60,165 nucleotides of DNA from Thermoplasmata archaeon (GCA_021827405.1 JAKAVY010000006.1:1-60165), one strand, 5' to 3'. Shown: positions 45,883-55,841, counted from the first letter of the stretch. Notes: generated from the sequence alone by a model not told the origin. Program-made: numbers and translations.

Positions 45883-47274
45883 TCAGGGCGCCTTCTTCAC
45901 GGCCTGGACCAGCTCGGCCACCACGTGCTGGGCGTCGCCGTAGAGCATCCGGCAGTTGTCCTTGTAGAACAGGTCGTTCTCGATCCCGGCGAAGCCCTTC
46001 CCCTGGCCCCGCTTGATGACGATGACGTTCTTCGCCTGGTCCACGTCCAGGATCGGCATCCCCTGCAGCGCGCTCCCCGTCCGCCGGGCCGCCGGGTTCA
46101 CCACGTCGTTGGCCCCGATGACCAGGGCCACGTCGGTGTGCGCGAACTCGGGGTTGATCTCGTCCCGGTCGAACAGCTTGTCGTAGGAGACGCCCGCCTC
46201 GGCCAGGAGCACGTTCATGTGCCCGGGCATCCGCCCGGCGACCGGGTGGATCGCGAACTTCACCGTGACCCCCCGGGCCTCGAGGGCGTCGGCCAGCTCC
46301 TTGACCTTCTGCTGCGCCTGGGCCACGGCCATCCCGTACCCGGGGGCGATCACCACCTGTCCGGAGTACTCCATCAGGACGGCGGCATCGGCCACGTCGA
46401 TGGGCTTGAGGGACCCCGCGACCGGGCCCCCGGTGTCCGCCCCGCTCCCGAAGGCCCCGAAGAGCACGTTCCCCAGGGAACGGTTCATGGCCCGGGCCAT
46501 GAGGAGGGTGAGGAGCGACCCGGCCGCCCCCACCAGGGTCCCGGCGATGACCATAGCGTAGCCCGCGTCCCCCAGGGGCCCGTTGACCAGGGCAAACCCG
46601 TCGAGCGCGACCGCGACCCCCGTGAGCGCGTTGAACAGGCTGATCACCACCGGCATGTCGGCTCCCCCGATCGGCAGCGTGAGGAGGATCCCGTAGAGCA
46701 AGAGGAGCCCGAAGAAGGGGAGGAGATAGAACGACTGCGTCACCAGCACGGCCACGCCGCCGAAGCCCACCCCCACGACGAGGACCGCGAAGTTCACCAC
46801 CTGGCGGGCGGGCAGGACGATGGGCTTGCCGGGCAGCCAGCCCTGAAGCTTGGAGAAGGCGATGAAGCTCCCCGCGATGGAGATGCTGCCGATGATGCCT
46901 CCCGCCAGGCTGAGCCCGGTGGTGGCGCCGGCCGAGAGGCTGGTGAGCAGTTCCACGGCCGCGATGGCCGCGGCGGCTCCCCCCCCCATCCCGTTGAAGA
47001 TGGCGACCATCTGGGGCATGTCGGTCATCTTGACCACCCGCGCCCAGTACCAGCCGGCCCCTCCGCCGATGAACACCCCGAGGGCGATGAGGGCGAAGTT
47101 CCCGAGGCCTCCCGTGGCGAAGGTGACCAGGACCGCCACCAGCATGGCCACCCCCGCGTAGAGGATCCCCCGGCGGGCGGTCTCCGGGGAGCTCATCGCC
47201 TTGAGCCCCAAGATGAAGGCGATCACCGCAACCACGTAGACCGCGTCGATGACGGTGCCGACCCAGGCGATCAT
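45883..47274 (-). CDS. pntB: NAD(P) transhydrogenase subunit beta
   Basis: GGGAGWYWARVVKMTDMPQMVAIFNGMGGGAAA, VVIAPGYGMAVAQAQ, FAIHPVAGRMPGHMNVLLAEAGVSYDKLFDRDEIN, IGANDVVNPAA. Confidence 0.97.
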   Translation of the reverse strand: MIAWVGTVIDAVYVVAVIAFILGLKAMSSPETARRGILYAGVAMLVAVLVTFATGGLGNFALIALGVFIGGGAGWYWARVVKMTDMPQMVAIFNGMGGGAAAAIAAVELLTSLSAGATTGLSLAGGIIGSISIAGSFIAFSKLQGWLPGKPIVLPARQVVNFAVLVVGVGFGGVAVLVTQSFYLLPFFGLLLLYGILLTLPIGGADMPVVISLFNALTGVAVALDGFALVNGPLGDAGYAMVIAGTLVGAAGSLLTLLMARAMNRSLGNVLFGAFGSGADTGGPVAGSLKPIDVADAAVLMEYSGQVVIAPGYGMAVAQAQQKVKELADALEARGVTVKFAIHPVAGRMPGHMNVLLAEAGVSYDKLFDRDEINPEFAHTDVALVIGANDVVNPAARRTGSALQGMPILDVDQAKNVIVIKRGQGKGFAGIENDLFYKDNCRMLYGDAQHVVAELVQAVKKAP

Positions 47275-47573
47275 GGGTGGCTCCCCGGTCGCTTGGACCG
47301 GTCGAACATGGCCAGGATCCGTTCGGTGACCACGTACCCGCCGGTCACGTTCATGGCCCCCATGATGACCGCCAGGAGGCCAATGGCCTCCTCCAGCGGC
47401 GTGGTGGCGAAGCCCAACGCCACGATCCCCCCCACGAGGACGATCCCGTGGATGAAGTTCGAGCCGCTCATCAGGGGGGTGTGGAGCAGCACCGGGACCC
47501 GGGAGATGACCTCGTAGCCGGTGAAGGCGGCCAGGATGGCGATGAACAACGCGGTCCAGACGTCGGCGGCCAT
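47271..47573 (-). CDS. pntAB: NAD(P) transhydrogenase subunit alpha part 2 (membrane)
   Basis: FTGYEVISRVPVLLHTPLMSGSNFIHGIVLVGGI, GAMNVTGGYVVTERILAMF. Confidence 0.95.
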   Translation of the reverse strand: MAADVWTALFIAILAAFTGYEVISRVPVLLHTPLMSGSNFIHGIVLVGGIVALGFATTPLEEAIGLLAVIMGAMNVTGGYVVTERILAMFDRSKRPGSHP

Positions 47574-47574
47574 C

Positions 47575-48720
47575 CTAGCTCCCTCCGGCAGAGGCCAGGA
47601 GGTCCGCCGTCCCCTTGTGGACGACCGCCCCGTCCCGGGTCACCATGCTCGCGGCCAGGATCTCATCGGTGTACTCGGTGACCCGGGCCCCCTCCTTGGT
47701 GAGGAGGAGCTCCAGGAAGGCTTGCAGGTTCTTCGCGAACATGAAGCTCGCATGGAAGGGTAGTTGGCTCGGCAGGTTCAGCGGGCCGGCGAGGGTGACC
47801 CCGTTGACCACCACCGTCTCCCCCGGTCGGGTGAGCTCGCAGTTCCCGCCCGTCTCCGCCGCCAGGTCCACGATGACGGAGCCCGGTCGCATCCGTTGCA
47901 CCATCTCCGACCGGACGAGGACGGGCGCCTTCCGGCCCGGGACCGCGGCCGTGGTCACGACAATGTCCGCGTCGGCGACCGCCTTGGCCACCATCTCCGC
48001 CTCCTGCTTCTTCTCCTCGGGGGTGAGCTCCCGGGCGTACCCTCCGCTCCCTTCCGCGTTGATGGCGAGCTCGAGGAACTTCGCTCCCAGGCTCCGGACC
48101 TGCTCGCCGGCAGCCCGGCGCACGTCGTAGCCTTCCACCACCGCCCCCATCCGGTGGGCCGTGGCGATCGCCATGAGGCCGGCGACCCCGGCCCCCAGGA
48201 TGAGGACCTTGGCGGGGCGGATGGTGCCGGCCGCTGTGGTCAGCATGGGAAGGAACTTGGGGGTGAGCTCCGCCCCGATGAGCATCGCCCGGTAGCCGGC
48301 CACGGTGGCCTGCGAGCTCAGCACGTCCATCCCCTGGGCGCGGGTGATCCGGGGCAGCAGTTCCAGCGCGAAGGAGGTGAAATTCACGTCCCGGAGGCGG
48401 GAGACGATGGGCAGGTTCCGGCTGGCGTTCAACTGGCAGACCAGGACCGACCCCGGGGAGAGCCACCCGGTCTCCTCCCCGGTGGGAGGCTGGACCTTGA
48501 GCAGGATCTCCGCCGAGGAGAACAGCGCCTTTCGGTCGGTCTCGAGCCGGGCCCCGGCAGCGGAGTACGCCGCGTCCGGATACCCCGCGGAGAGACCCGC
48601 GCCGGCTTCCACGGCCAGCGCATGCCCGGCCTTGGTGAGGCGCTGGACCACCTCGGGGACGAGGGCTACCCGCCGCTCCAGGGGCGTCACTTCCCGGGGG
48701 ACCGCGAACCTCACCGACAT
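47575..48720 (-). CDS. pntAA: NAD(P) transhydrogenase subunit alpha part 1
   Basis: VPREVTPLERRVALVPEVV, VLILGAGVAGLMAIATAHRMGAVVEGYDVRRAAGEQV, SVIVDLAAETGGNCELTRPGE. Confidence 0.95.
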   Translation of the reverse strand: MSVRFAVPREVTPLERRVALVPEVVQRLTKAGHALAVEAGAGLSAGYPDAAYSAAGARLETDRKALFSSAEILLKVQPPTGEETGWLSPGSVLVCQLNASRNLPIVSRLRDVNFTSFALELLPRITRAQGMDVLSSQATVAGYRAMLIGAELTPKFLPMLTTAAGTIRPAKVLILGAGVAGLMAIATAHRMGAVVEGYDVRRAAGEQVRSLGAKFLELAINAEGSGGYARELTPEEKKQEAEMVAKAVADADIVVTTAAVPGRKAPVLVRSEMVQRMRPGSVIVDLAAETGGNCELTRPGETVVVNGVTLAGPLNLPSQLPFHASFMFAKNLQAFLELLLTKEGARVTEYTDEILAASMVTRDGAVVHKGTADLLASAGGS

Positions 48721-48885
48721 GTCCGGCCGCTCGGGACGCGGGAGGGATTATAGGCTTACGGTCTGCTGGACTTGAGCCTGGCCTCCGGCCGGGTCCGGTC
48801 GGCAGAAACGGGGACCTGCGGGGCCGGGGCCCCTTCGATCGCCGTACGGCAGGGGAGCGGCCCTTCCCCCACCGCGACCGCAGGC

Positions 48886-49026
48886 CTACGGCAGGGGGTA
48901 AGGGACACCCGGGACGTGCGGGAGCGTGAAGGTGACCAGCACGATGGCGAGGGCGACGGCCATCAGCGCGAAGAGGAACACCCAAGGGGCCAGTTCGCTC
49001 GCCCGGCTGTGTCCCGCTCTCGTCAT
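48886..49026 (-). CDS. Small single-TM protein
   Basis: MTRAGHSRASELAPWVFLFALMAVALAIVLVTFTLPHVPGVPYPLP. Confidence 0.5.
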   Translation of the reverse strand: MTRAGHSRASELAPWVFLFALMAVALAIVLVTFTLPHVPGVPYPLP

Positions 49027-49096
49027 CTTCCCAGGAATGGAGGCTTGTCCTTCATGTGCTTTGCGCTTCCGCTCAAGGCACGGCCCGCGGGTCCCT

Positions 49097-50227
49097 CTAT
49101 CCGGTCCCAAGGAGCGGCGGCCGGGGCACGGGGCGGGGACCCGGGCCGGTGTACTGGACCTCCGGCCGCACCAGCCGGTTGTGCTGGGCCTGTTCGGTCA
49201 GGTGGGAGACCCACCCGGCGGTCCTGGCCAGGGCAAAGGTCGGAGGGAAGAGCGGGCGGGGGATGCCCGCCGCCTCCAGGACCAGGGCGGCGTAGAACTC
49301 CACGTTGAGGCCCCAGGGCCGCTCCGGGTGCTGCCGGGATAGGGCCGCGAGTCCCGCCCGCTCCACGGCCTCCGCCACCGCCATCCGCTCCGGCTTGGCC
49401 ACCGAGCGGGCCAGCTCCCGGAGCCGCCGGGCCCGGGGGTCCTCGCCCCGGTAGACCCGGTGTCCGAAACCCATGAGCCGTTCCCCCCGGGCAACGGTCG
49501 CCTCCACCTCGGGCGCGGCCCTCTCGGGCGTACCGATGCGGTCCAGGAAGTCCGCCACCAAGGACGGCGCCCCTCCATGGAGCGGGCCCTTGAGCGATCC
49601 CACGGCGGCGCTCACCGCGGAAGCGGCGTCCGACCAGGTGGAGAGGACGGACCGGGCGACGAACGTGCTCGCGTTCATCCCGTGGTCCGCCACCAGGACG
49701 AAGTAGGCCTCCAGGGCCGCCAGGCGGCGGGGATCCGGTACGGCACCGGTCAGCCGCCACAGGTAGGCGGCGGCCTGCCCCAGCCCCTCCGGCTCCGCCA
49801 AAGGGGACTGGTGGTTCCGGCGCCGCCACAGGTTGGGAAGGAAGACCGGCGGGAAGGCCAGGAGGGTCTCGAACATCTCCTCCCGGGGCGGGAAGCCGTC
49901 CCACCCCCGCCCCAAGAGGGAGAACCCGCTGCGTAGCGCCTCCATGGGGGTCGCCTCGGCCGGGATCGCCCCCACGATGGCCGCCAGGTCCCCCAAAGAC
50001 CGGCGACGCTCCGCCAGGGTCGCCCGGAGCCGGTGGGCCTCTTCCGGGCCGGGCAGTTCGCCGCGGAGGAGGAGGTAGGCCGTCTCCTCCCAACCCACCG
50101 ACTCGGAGAGCTCGGGGACGGGGTAGCCCCGATAGTACAGTTTCCCCTCCGCTCCTCGGACATCGGTGATGGAGCTCTCCCCCACCACCACCCCTTCGAG
50201 TCCGCCTCGGGGGCGGGGCTCGGGCAT
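49097..50227 (-). CDS. Citrate synthase
   Basis: GLEGVVVGESSITDVRGAEGKLYYRGYPVPEL, DHGMNASTFVARSVLST, LKGPLHGGAPSLV, LMGFGHRVYRGEDPRA, LYPPTFALARTAGWVSHLTEQ-like end. Confidence 0.95.
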   Translation of the reverse strand: MPEPRPRGGLEGVVVGESSITDVRGAEGKLYYRGYPVPELSESVGWEETAYLLLRGELPGPEEAHRLRATLAERRRSLGDLAAIVGAIPAEATPMEALRSGFSLLGRGWDGFPPREEMFETLLAFPPVFLPNLWRRRNHQSPLAEPEGLGQAAAYLWRLTGAVPDPRRLAALEAYFVLVADHGMNASTFVARSVLSTWSDAASAVSAAVGSLKGPLHGGAPSLVADFLDRIGTPERAAPEVEATVARGERLMGFGHRVYRGEDPRARRLRELARSVAKPERMAVAEAVERAGLAALSRQHPERPWGLNVEFYAALVLEAAGIPRPLFPPTFALARTAGWVSHLTEQAQHNRLVRPEVQYTGPGPRPVPRPPLLGTG

Positions 50228-50236
50228 GGCGCGGCC

Positions 50237-51184
50237 TCAGTGCCCGGGGAGCGCGGAGAGCAGCTTCAGGTCCTCGGAGACGGCCCGGGCGCTCAGGTCG
50301 AGGGCCGCGCGCTCCTCCGGTGTCAACGTGACCTCATGGATCTTCTCCACCCCGGCACGCCCGACCGTCACCGGGACGGAGAGGAAGAGGTCCCGGTACC
50401 CATACTCCCCTTCCAGGAGCACCGAGCAGGAGAGGAGCCGGTGCTCGTTCCGGGCGATGGCCGAGACCATCTCCGCCTGGGCGGCGGCCGGCGCATAGTA
50501 CGCGCTCCCGGTCTTCAGGAGGTCGACGATCTCCCCTCCCCCCTTCTTGGTCCGCTCCACGATGGACGCGAGCTTCTCCGGGGAAAGGAGCCGGGTGACG
50601 GGGATCCCGTTCACCGAACAGTGAGAGAGGACGGGGACCATGGTGTCCCCGTGGGTCCCCAGGGTGAAGCCCACCACGTCCCGGGGGGCCAGACCGAGGG
50701 CCTCGGCCACGAACCAGCGGAACCGGGCCGAGTCCAGTGTCCCGCTCTCCGCCAGCACCCGGGCCCGGGGGAACCCGGTGACCTTCCGGACCCAGTAGGC
50801 CATCACATCCACCGGGTTGGTCACCACCACGACGACCGCCTTGGGGGCATGGTCCCGGATCGCTTCGGCGTGCCCCTGGACGATCTGGGCGTTCTTCCCC
50901 AGCAGGTCCGAGCGGCTCATCCCGGGCTTGCGGGCGAGCCCGGCCGTGAGGACCACCACGTCGCTCCCGGCCACGTCCTTGAGATCCGTGGAGCCCCGGA
51001 CCCGGGTGGAGAACCCCACCACCGGGGCCGACTCCTGGATGTCGAGGGCCTTTCCCTGGGGGAGGCCTTCCACGATGTCGAGCAGCGCGAGCTCCTCGGC
51101 GACGTCCTCCTCGGCCAGGCGCTGAGCGAGCGTTCCACCGATGTTCCCGGCCCCGACCACGGAGACCTTCCCCAACCCTGCCAT
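50237..51184 (-). CDS. mdh: Malate/lactate dehydrogenase family, malate dehydrogenase
   Basis: KVSVVGAGNIGGTLAQRLAE, VVLTAGLARKPGMSRSDLLGKNAQIV, VVVVTNPVDVMAYWVRKVTGFPRARVLAESGTLDSARF, LGTHGDTMVPV. Confidence 0.95.
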   Translation of the reverse strand: MAGLGKVSVVGAGNIGGTLAQRLAEEDVAEELALLDIVEGLPQGKALDIQESAPVVGFSTRVRGSTDLKDVAGSDVVVLTAGLARKPGMSRSDLLGKNAQIVQGHAEAIRDHAPKAVVVVVTNPVDVMAYWVRKVTGFPRARVLAESGTLDSARFRWFVAEALGLAPRDVVGFTLGTHGDTMVPVLSHCSVNGIPVTRLLSPEKLASIVERTKKGGGEIVDLLKTGSAYYAPAAAQAEMVSAIARNEHRLLSCSVLLEGEYGYRDLFLSVPVTVGRAGVEKIHEVTLTPEERAALDLSARAVSEDLKLLSALPGH

Positions 51185-51315
51185 CTGGACCCATTCCCCC
51201 GGAAGACCGGTGCGGCGGGGGAGGCCTCCGGCCCTTTAAGCTGCGCCCCCGGGACCGGCCCGTGACGCCCCTCCAGAGGTGAACTTATTACGTCCCAGGG
51301 AAGTTCCCCCTCCTC

Positions 51316-51567
51316 GTGGACGTGGACGCCATCGTCGCCGGCCTGGCCGAGCGGGACCGCTGGAAGGCCCGGCTGGCCGCGCTCGAGCGGGATTGGAAGG
51401 CGCTCAAGGGTCGGCGGGCCCGGCTGGAGGCCCAGTTGGCCCGCCTGCTCCAGGAGCTCCGGGGGCTGGAGGCCATCTCCGGGGAGCTCCTCACGGCCCG
51501 AGGGATGCCCGGGGGAGGAGGGACCGGGAGCCATGAAGGTACGAGTACCTTCCGGCCTATCCGATAA
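51316..51567 (+). CDS. Small coiled-coil protein
   Basis: LAERDRWKARLAALERDWKALKGRRARLEAQLARLLQELRGLE. Confidence 0.55.
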   Translation: MDVDAIVAGLAERDRWKARLAALERDWKALKGRRARLEAQLARLLQELRGLEAISGELLTARGMPGGGGTGSHEGTSTFRPIR

Positions 51568-51760
51568 GCTCCAGGAGCTCCGGGACGGGGTCCTGGGCCT
51601 CCGGGAGGAGGTCAAGCGCCTCCGTCGGCAGGAGCGCTACCTGTTGAACCAGATGGCCCGGGCCCGACGTCAGCTCGCCTACTACGAGACGCTCCTGCGC
51701 GACTTGAGGACGCGGAACACCTCGCCCGACCGGCTCATGGAACTCCTCCAGCGGGGGTAG
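51533..51760 (+). CDS. Small coiled-coil protein
   Basis: LQELRDGVLGLREEVKRLRRQERYLLNQMARARRQLAYYETLLRDLRTR; overlaps the preceding ORF. Confidence 0.6.
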   Translation: MKVRVPSGLSDKLQELRDGVLGLREEVKRLRRQERYLLNQMARARRQLAYYETLLRDLRTRNTSPDRLMELLQRG

Positions 51761-51824
51761 GTCCCGACGGGCGAAACGGGAAATGCCCCGGTGCCTTCCC
51801 GGGGCGCTGTGAGGGGGACGTAGG

Positions 51825-52757
51825 ATGCGCCTGGTGGTCTTCGGGGCCGGAGGGGTCGGGAGCCTCTTCGGGGCCTTCCTGGCCCGGGCCGGGCATGACG
51901 TCCTGCTCGTGGGCCGCAAGGAGCATGTCCAGTCCATCGAACGGGATGGCCTCCGGGTCGAGGGCGTCACGAACATGGCCGTCCGCCCCCGGGTGGCCAC
52001 GGCGCTCCGGGCCGGGGAGCGGGCCACCATGGTCATCCTCACGGTGAAGACCTACGATACCGAGGAGGCCTGCCGGACCATCGCCCGGGCCATGTCCTCG
52101 CGCCCCATCCTCTCCCTGCAGAACGGGCTGGGGAACCTGGAGGCGATGGAACGGGGGCTCTCCGCCGGGGGATGGACCACCCCCCGGCTGAACATCGCCC
52201 TGGGGGTCCTCAGCTGGGGCGTCACCTACCTGGCCCCGGGGCACATCCTCCATGCCGGCACCGGCTCCCTGGTCCTGGGAGACCTTTCCGGGGGCCGGGC
52301 CGCCAAGCGCTTCGCCTCTCTCTTCGAGGGGGTGGGGATCCCGACCCAGTACACCGACGACGTGATCCGGGCCATTTGGCGAAAGGTGATCATCAACGCC
52401 GCGGCCAACCCGGTCACCGCCGACCACAAGGTGCTCAACGGCGAGCTCCTCACCGACCCGCTCCGCGGCCAGGCCATCTCGCTCATGCGGGAGGCGTTGG
52501 AGGTGGCGGCGGCGGAGGGATATCCCTTCCCCGAGCACGAGGTGGAGGACGAGCTCTTCCGGGTGCTCCGCCAGACCGCGCACAACCGCTCCTCGATGCT
52601 CCAGGACGTCCTTCGGGGCAAACCCATGGAACTGGAGGCGATCAGCGGGGCGCTGATCGAGCGCGGCCAGCGCCACGGGCTCCGGCTCCCGCACACGGAA
52701 AGGATCTACAAGCGGCTCCTAGCCAAGCAGCCGGCCCGGGCCCCAGCGAAAGGCTGA
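51825..52757 (+). CDS. panE: 2-dehydropantoate 2-reductase
   Basis: MRLVVFGAGGVGSLFGAFLARAGHDVLLVGR, LSLQNGLGNLE, IWRKVIINAAANPVTA, RSSMLQDVLRGKPMELEAISGALIERG. Confidence 0.94.
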   Translation: MRLVVFGAGGVGSLFGAFLARAGHDVLLVGRKEHVQSIERDGLRVEGVTNMAVRPRVATALRAGERATMVILTVKTYDTEEACRTIARAMSSRPILSLQNGLGNLEAMERGLSAGGWTTPRLNIALGVLSWGVTYLAPGHILHAGTGSLVLGDLSGGRAAKRFASLFEGVGIPTQYTDDVIRAIWRKVIINAAANPVTADHKVLNGELLTDPLRGQAISLMREALEVAAAEGYPFPEHEVEDELFRVLRQTAHNRSSMLQDVLRGKPMELEAISGALIERGQRHGLRLPHTERIYKRLLAKQPARAPAKG

Positions 52758-52781
52758 AGGCCCGTTCCCCCTCGGGCCGGC

Positions 52782-53939
52782 ATGCGCAAGCGGTCCCTCC
52801 GCGACGTGGAGGTGGAGGGACGGACCGTCCTCCTTAGGGTGGACCACAACGTTCCGCTCGACGCGGAACAGCGCGTCGCCGATGACCGGCGGATGGTGGA
52901 GTCCCTCCCCACGATCCAATACCTGAAGGAGCGGGGGGCCCGGGTGGTCCTGCTGAGCCACTTGGGGCGGCCGGAAGGCCGCCCGTCGCCCGGGCTCAGC
53001 CTCGCCCCGGTGGCGGAACACCTCTCAGAGCTCCTGGGGGAGGCCGTCCCCCTCGCCCCGGACGCGGTGGGCCCCGGGGCCATGGACGCGGTGCGCCGTC
53101 TCGCCCCGGGAGGCGTGCTCTACCTGGAGAACCTCCGTTTCCATCCCGGGGAGGAGTCCAACGACCCGGGGTTCGCCTCAGAACTGGCCCGGCTGGGGGA
53201 CCTTTTCGTGGAGGAGGCCTTCGGCACGGTCCACCGGGCCCACGCCAGTACGGTGGGCCTCCCCCGGCGGCTCCCGTCCTGCGTGGGGTTCCTGGTGGAG
53301 CGGGAGGTCCTCGAGCTCGGGCGCCTCCTGGAGCACCCTCCCGAGCCTTTCGTGGTGGTCCTGGGAGGAGCGAAAGTGAAGGACAAGCTCCCCCTGGTTC
53401 GCCACCTCAGGACCTTGGCCGATGAGATCCTGCTGGGCGGCGCCCTAGCGGTGCCTCTGCTCCGACCCCCGGCCCCGGGCGAACCGGAGCGCGACCCGGC
53501 GGTCGAGGAGCTCCTTCATCAGCGCCCGGGGGAGGCCCCTGTGGTGCTTCCCCTGGACTTCCTGGTGGAGGGGCCGGCAGGGGCCGGGGTCGCGACGGTC
53601 CCGGCCGTCCCGCTCCCCCCGGGGGCCCGACCGCTGGACGTGGGCCCGGAGACGCGGCGCCTCTTCGCGTCGCGTCTGGAGAAGGCGCGGACGGTCTTCT
53701 TCAACGGGCCCTTGGGAAAGGTGGAGGACCCGCGCTTCGCGGGGGGGACCCGGGAGGTCCTGTCCGTGCTCCGTTCCCTGTCGGGACCCCGGGTGGCCGC
53801 GGGAGGAGACTCCTCCCGGGCCCTGCAGGACCTGGGCCTGGAATCCTGCTTCAGCTACGTCTCCACCGGGGGAGGGGCCGCCCTGGAGCTGTTGGAAGGA
53901 CGCGACCTCCCCGGGCTCACGGTGCTGCCGGACGCGTAG
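52782..53939 (+). CDS. pgk: Phosphoglycerate kinase
   Basis: VLLRVDHNVPLD, VVLLSHLGRPEG, LENLRFHPGEESNDPGFASELA, FGTVHRAHASTVGLP, FVVVLGGAKVKDKLPL, FSYVSTGGGAALELL. Confidence 0.96.
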   Translation: MRKRSLRDVEVEGRTVLLRVDHNVPLDAEQRVADDRRMVESLPTIQYLKERGARVVLLSHLGRPEGRPSPGLSLAPVAEHLSELLGEAVPLAPDAVGPGAMDAVRRLAPGGVLYLENLRFHPGEESNDPGFASELARLGDLFVEEAFGTVHRAHASTVGLPRRLPSCVGFLVEREVLELGRLLEHPPEPFVVVLGGAKVKDKLPLVRHLRTLADEILLGGALAVPLLRPPAPGEPERDPAVEELLHQRPGEAPVVLPLDFLVEGPAGAGVATVPAVPLPPGARPLDVGPETRRLFASRLEKARTVFFNGPLGKVEDPRFAGGTREVLSVLRSLSGPRVAAGGDSSRALQDLGLESCFSYVSTGGGAALELLEGRDLPGLTVLPDA

Positions 53940-54351
53940 CGCCCCGGCGAGGGGGCTTCGAAGGGGCTAGGCCGGCGGCCCGGGCGGCCTCGGCGGGGTC
54001 GGAGTCCACCCCCTCCAGCACCCAACGCAGGTAGGGCTCGTCGACCCTGGCCGTCTCGGTCTCCACGAGCTCCGGGACCTCGTAAGGATGGAGGCGGCGG
54101 ATCTCCTCGAAGAGGGCCCCCACCTTCTTCGGCGACGTCTTGAAGAGGACCACCACCTCCGGGTTCTGCTCCACCTTCCCTTTCCACCGGTAGATGGAGT
54201 AGGCCGGAAGCTCGGTGGCGCAGGCGGCGAAGCCTCCCTCCACCACCCGGCGGCTCGTCTCCCGGGCGGTGCGGGAATCCGGGAAGGTGCTCCAGACGAA
54301 CCGTAGCGGGCTCGGGGGTCGGCCCTCCCCCAGCCCCGGGGCCCCCGTCAT
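53917..54351 (-). CDS. cutA: CutA1-like divalent ion tolerance protein
   Basis: WSTFPDSRTARETSRRVVEGGFAACATELPAYSIYRWKGKVEQNPEVVVLFKTSPKKVGALFEEIRRLHPYEVPELV. Confidence 0.93.
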   Translation of the reverse strand: MTGAPGLGEGRPPSPLRFVWSTFPDSRTARETSRRVVEGGFAACATELPAYSIYRWKGKVEQNPEVVVLFKTSPKKVGALFEEIRRLHPYEVPELVETETARVDEPYLRWVLEGVDSDPAEAARAAGLAPSKPPRRGATRPAAP

Positions 54352-55841
54352 GGGGTCTCCCCCCCGTCGATGCCCACGGGGGCCGGGTCGACCCGGCCCA
54401 GGAAGTCGAGGGTCCTCACCGAGCCCTGGGCCAGATCGACCAGGGTGGCCTTGGCGGGGTCCGGTCGGATGTTCCGCATCCGTTGGTACTCCGTCTCCGC
54501 CAGCCAGGTCGACGCGTTGACGAGCAGCGAACCGCGCCAGCGTTCCACGCCGTAGGTGTGGGTGTGGCCGGTGACGAAGAGGTCGGGGAGCGGGTCCAGG
54601 AGGAGCCCGTCGACGGCCCGGGGGGTCAGCGGGGTCTTCCCCCCGTAGGTGGGGCCCAGATGCCGCATGGAGAGCATCCGGCGCATGACGGGGAGGGGCT
54701 CCTCGTATCGGGCGTTCGGGATCCGGGGGATCATCTCGTCGAAGCTCCGCCCATGGTAGGCGGTCACCACGAGCCCCTCCAGGAGGAAGGTGCTGGGGTT
54801 CGGAAGGATGTGGACGTTGGGCGGGAGGGCCCGGGAGAGCTCGGGGGGAAGGGCCGGCTGAGGTTCGGCGGGGCAGACGGCATCGTGATTCCCGGGCACC
54901 GCGAGGATGTTCAGGTGGGACGGGAGCTCCCGGAGCCGGCGGCCCAGCTCGGCGTACTGCTCGACCACATCCGGGATGTCGAGGTCGGCCTCCTGGCCCG
55001 GATAGACGCCGATCCCGTCGACCAGGTCACCGGCAATGACCACATGCTCCAGTCCCTCCACCAGGTCCGGGGAGGGCCCCCGACCCCGGAGGAACTCCAC
55101 CAGGTCCTGCCAGGGCTCGGCGAGGAACCCCTTCGAACCGATGTGCAGGTCCGAGAGGAGCAGCACCCGGGAGGGGCGGGCGGCCTTCTTCGCCGTCCGT
55201 CGGGGGGGCACGTCGGGCCGGTAGATGGCCCGGGCCACGGCGAGGCCTCCTTCCTTGCGGGGGGGGAGGACCCTAAGACCGAGCACCTCGTCGGGCAGGA
55301 ACGTGTCCGCGCCCTCGGGAAGGTCCCGGGGGACGAGCACTTCGGCGCTTCCGCTCTCGTCCTCCAGGCTGAGGAGCCGGTGGTGGGACTTGCTGGTGAC
55401 CCTAAAGTCGGAGAGCATGGCGATGATGGCGACCTCCCCCTCGGCCCGGGCCAGGGCGGAGAGGGGGCGCCGGTCGGCGAGCTCGGGCCGACCTCTCAGG
55501 ATGCGGGTCAGGCGCTGGAACCGACCTTTGAGGAGCGCTTCCACCCCTTCTAACGGCCCGGAAATGCCCAGCGGGTCCGGGTCGCTCAACAGTTGGTAGG
55601 GGCGGGGGCCGTCCTCCCGGGGCCGGGGGGCGGGCGGGGTATCCATCATCCGGCGGACCATGTCCAGGGTGACGAACGGGGAGGGCCCCGGGTCCGAGGA
55701 GACCAGCGCCTGGGAGAGGTCCCAGGGCCGGGGACTTCCCAGGATCATCTCCAGGGCAGGCTCCTCCACGAGGCGGTGGTGGGTCTCGAAGTAGGCTAAG
55801 AGCTCGTCCCGCACGTTCCTTGTGAGGGGCCCCGGGTCCAC
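54348..55841 (-). CDS. polB: Archaeal DNA polymerase D small subunit (DP1)
   Basis: RVLLLSDLHIGSKGFLAEPWQDLVEFLRG, HVVIAGDLVDGIGVYPGQE, VPGNHDAVCPAEPQPALP, FVTGHTHTYG phosphodiesterase motifs. Confidence 0.94.
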   Translation of the reverse strand: MDPGPLTRNVRDELLAYFETHHRLVEEPALEMILGSPRPWDLSQALVSSDPGPSPFVTLDMVRRMMDTPPAPRPREDGPRPYQLLSDPDPLGISGPLEGVEALLKGRFQRLTRILRGRPELADRRPLSALARAEGEVAIIAMLSDFRVTSKSHHRLLSLEDESGSAEVLVPRDLPEGADTFLPDEVLGLRVLPPRKEGGLAVARAIYRPDVPPRRTAKKAARPSRVLLLSDLHIGSKGFLAEPWQDLVEFLRGRGPSPDLVEGLEHVVIAGDLVDGIGVYPGQEADLDIPDVVEQYAELGRRLRELPSHLNILAVPGNHDAVCPAEPQPALPPELSRALPPNVHILPNPSTFLLEGLVVTAYHGRSFDEMIPRIPNARYEEPLPVMRRMLSMRHLGPTYGGKTPLTPRAVDGLLLDPLPDLFVTGHTHTYGVERWRGSLLVNASTWLAETEYQRMRNIRPDPAKATLVDLAQGSVRTLDFLGRVDPAPVGIDGGETP

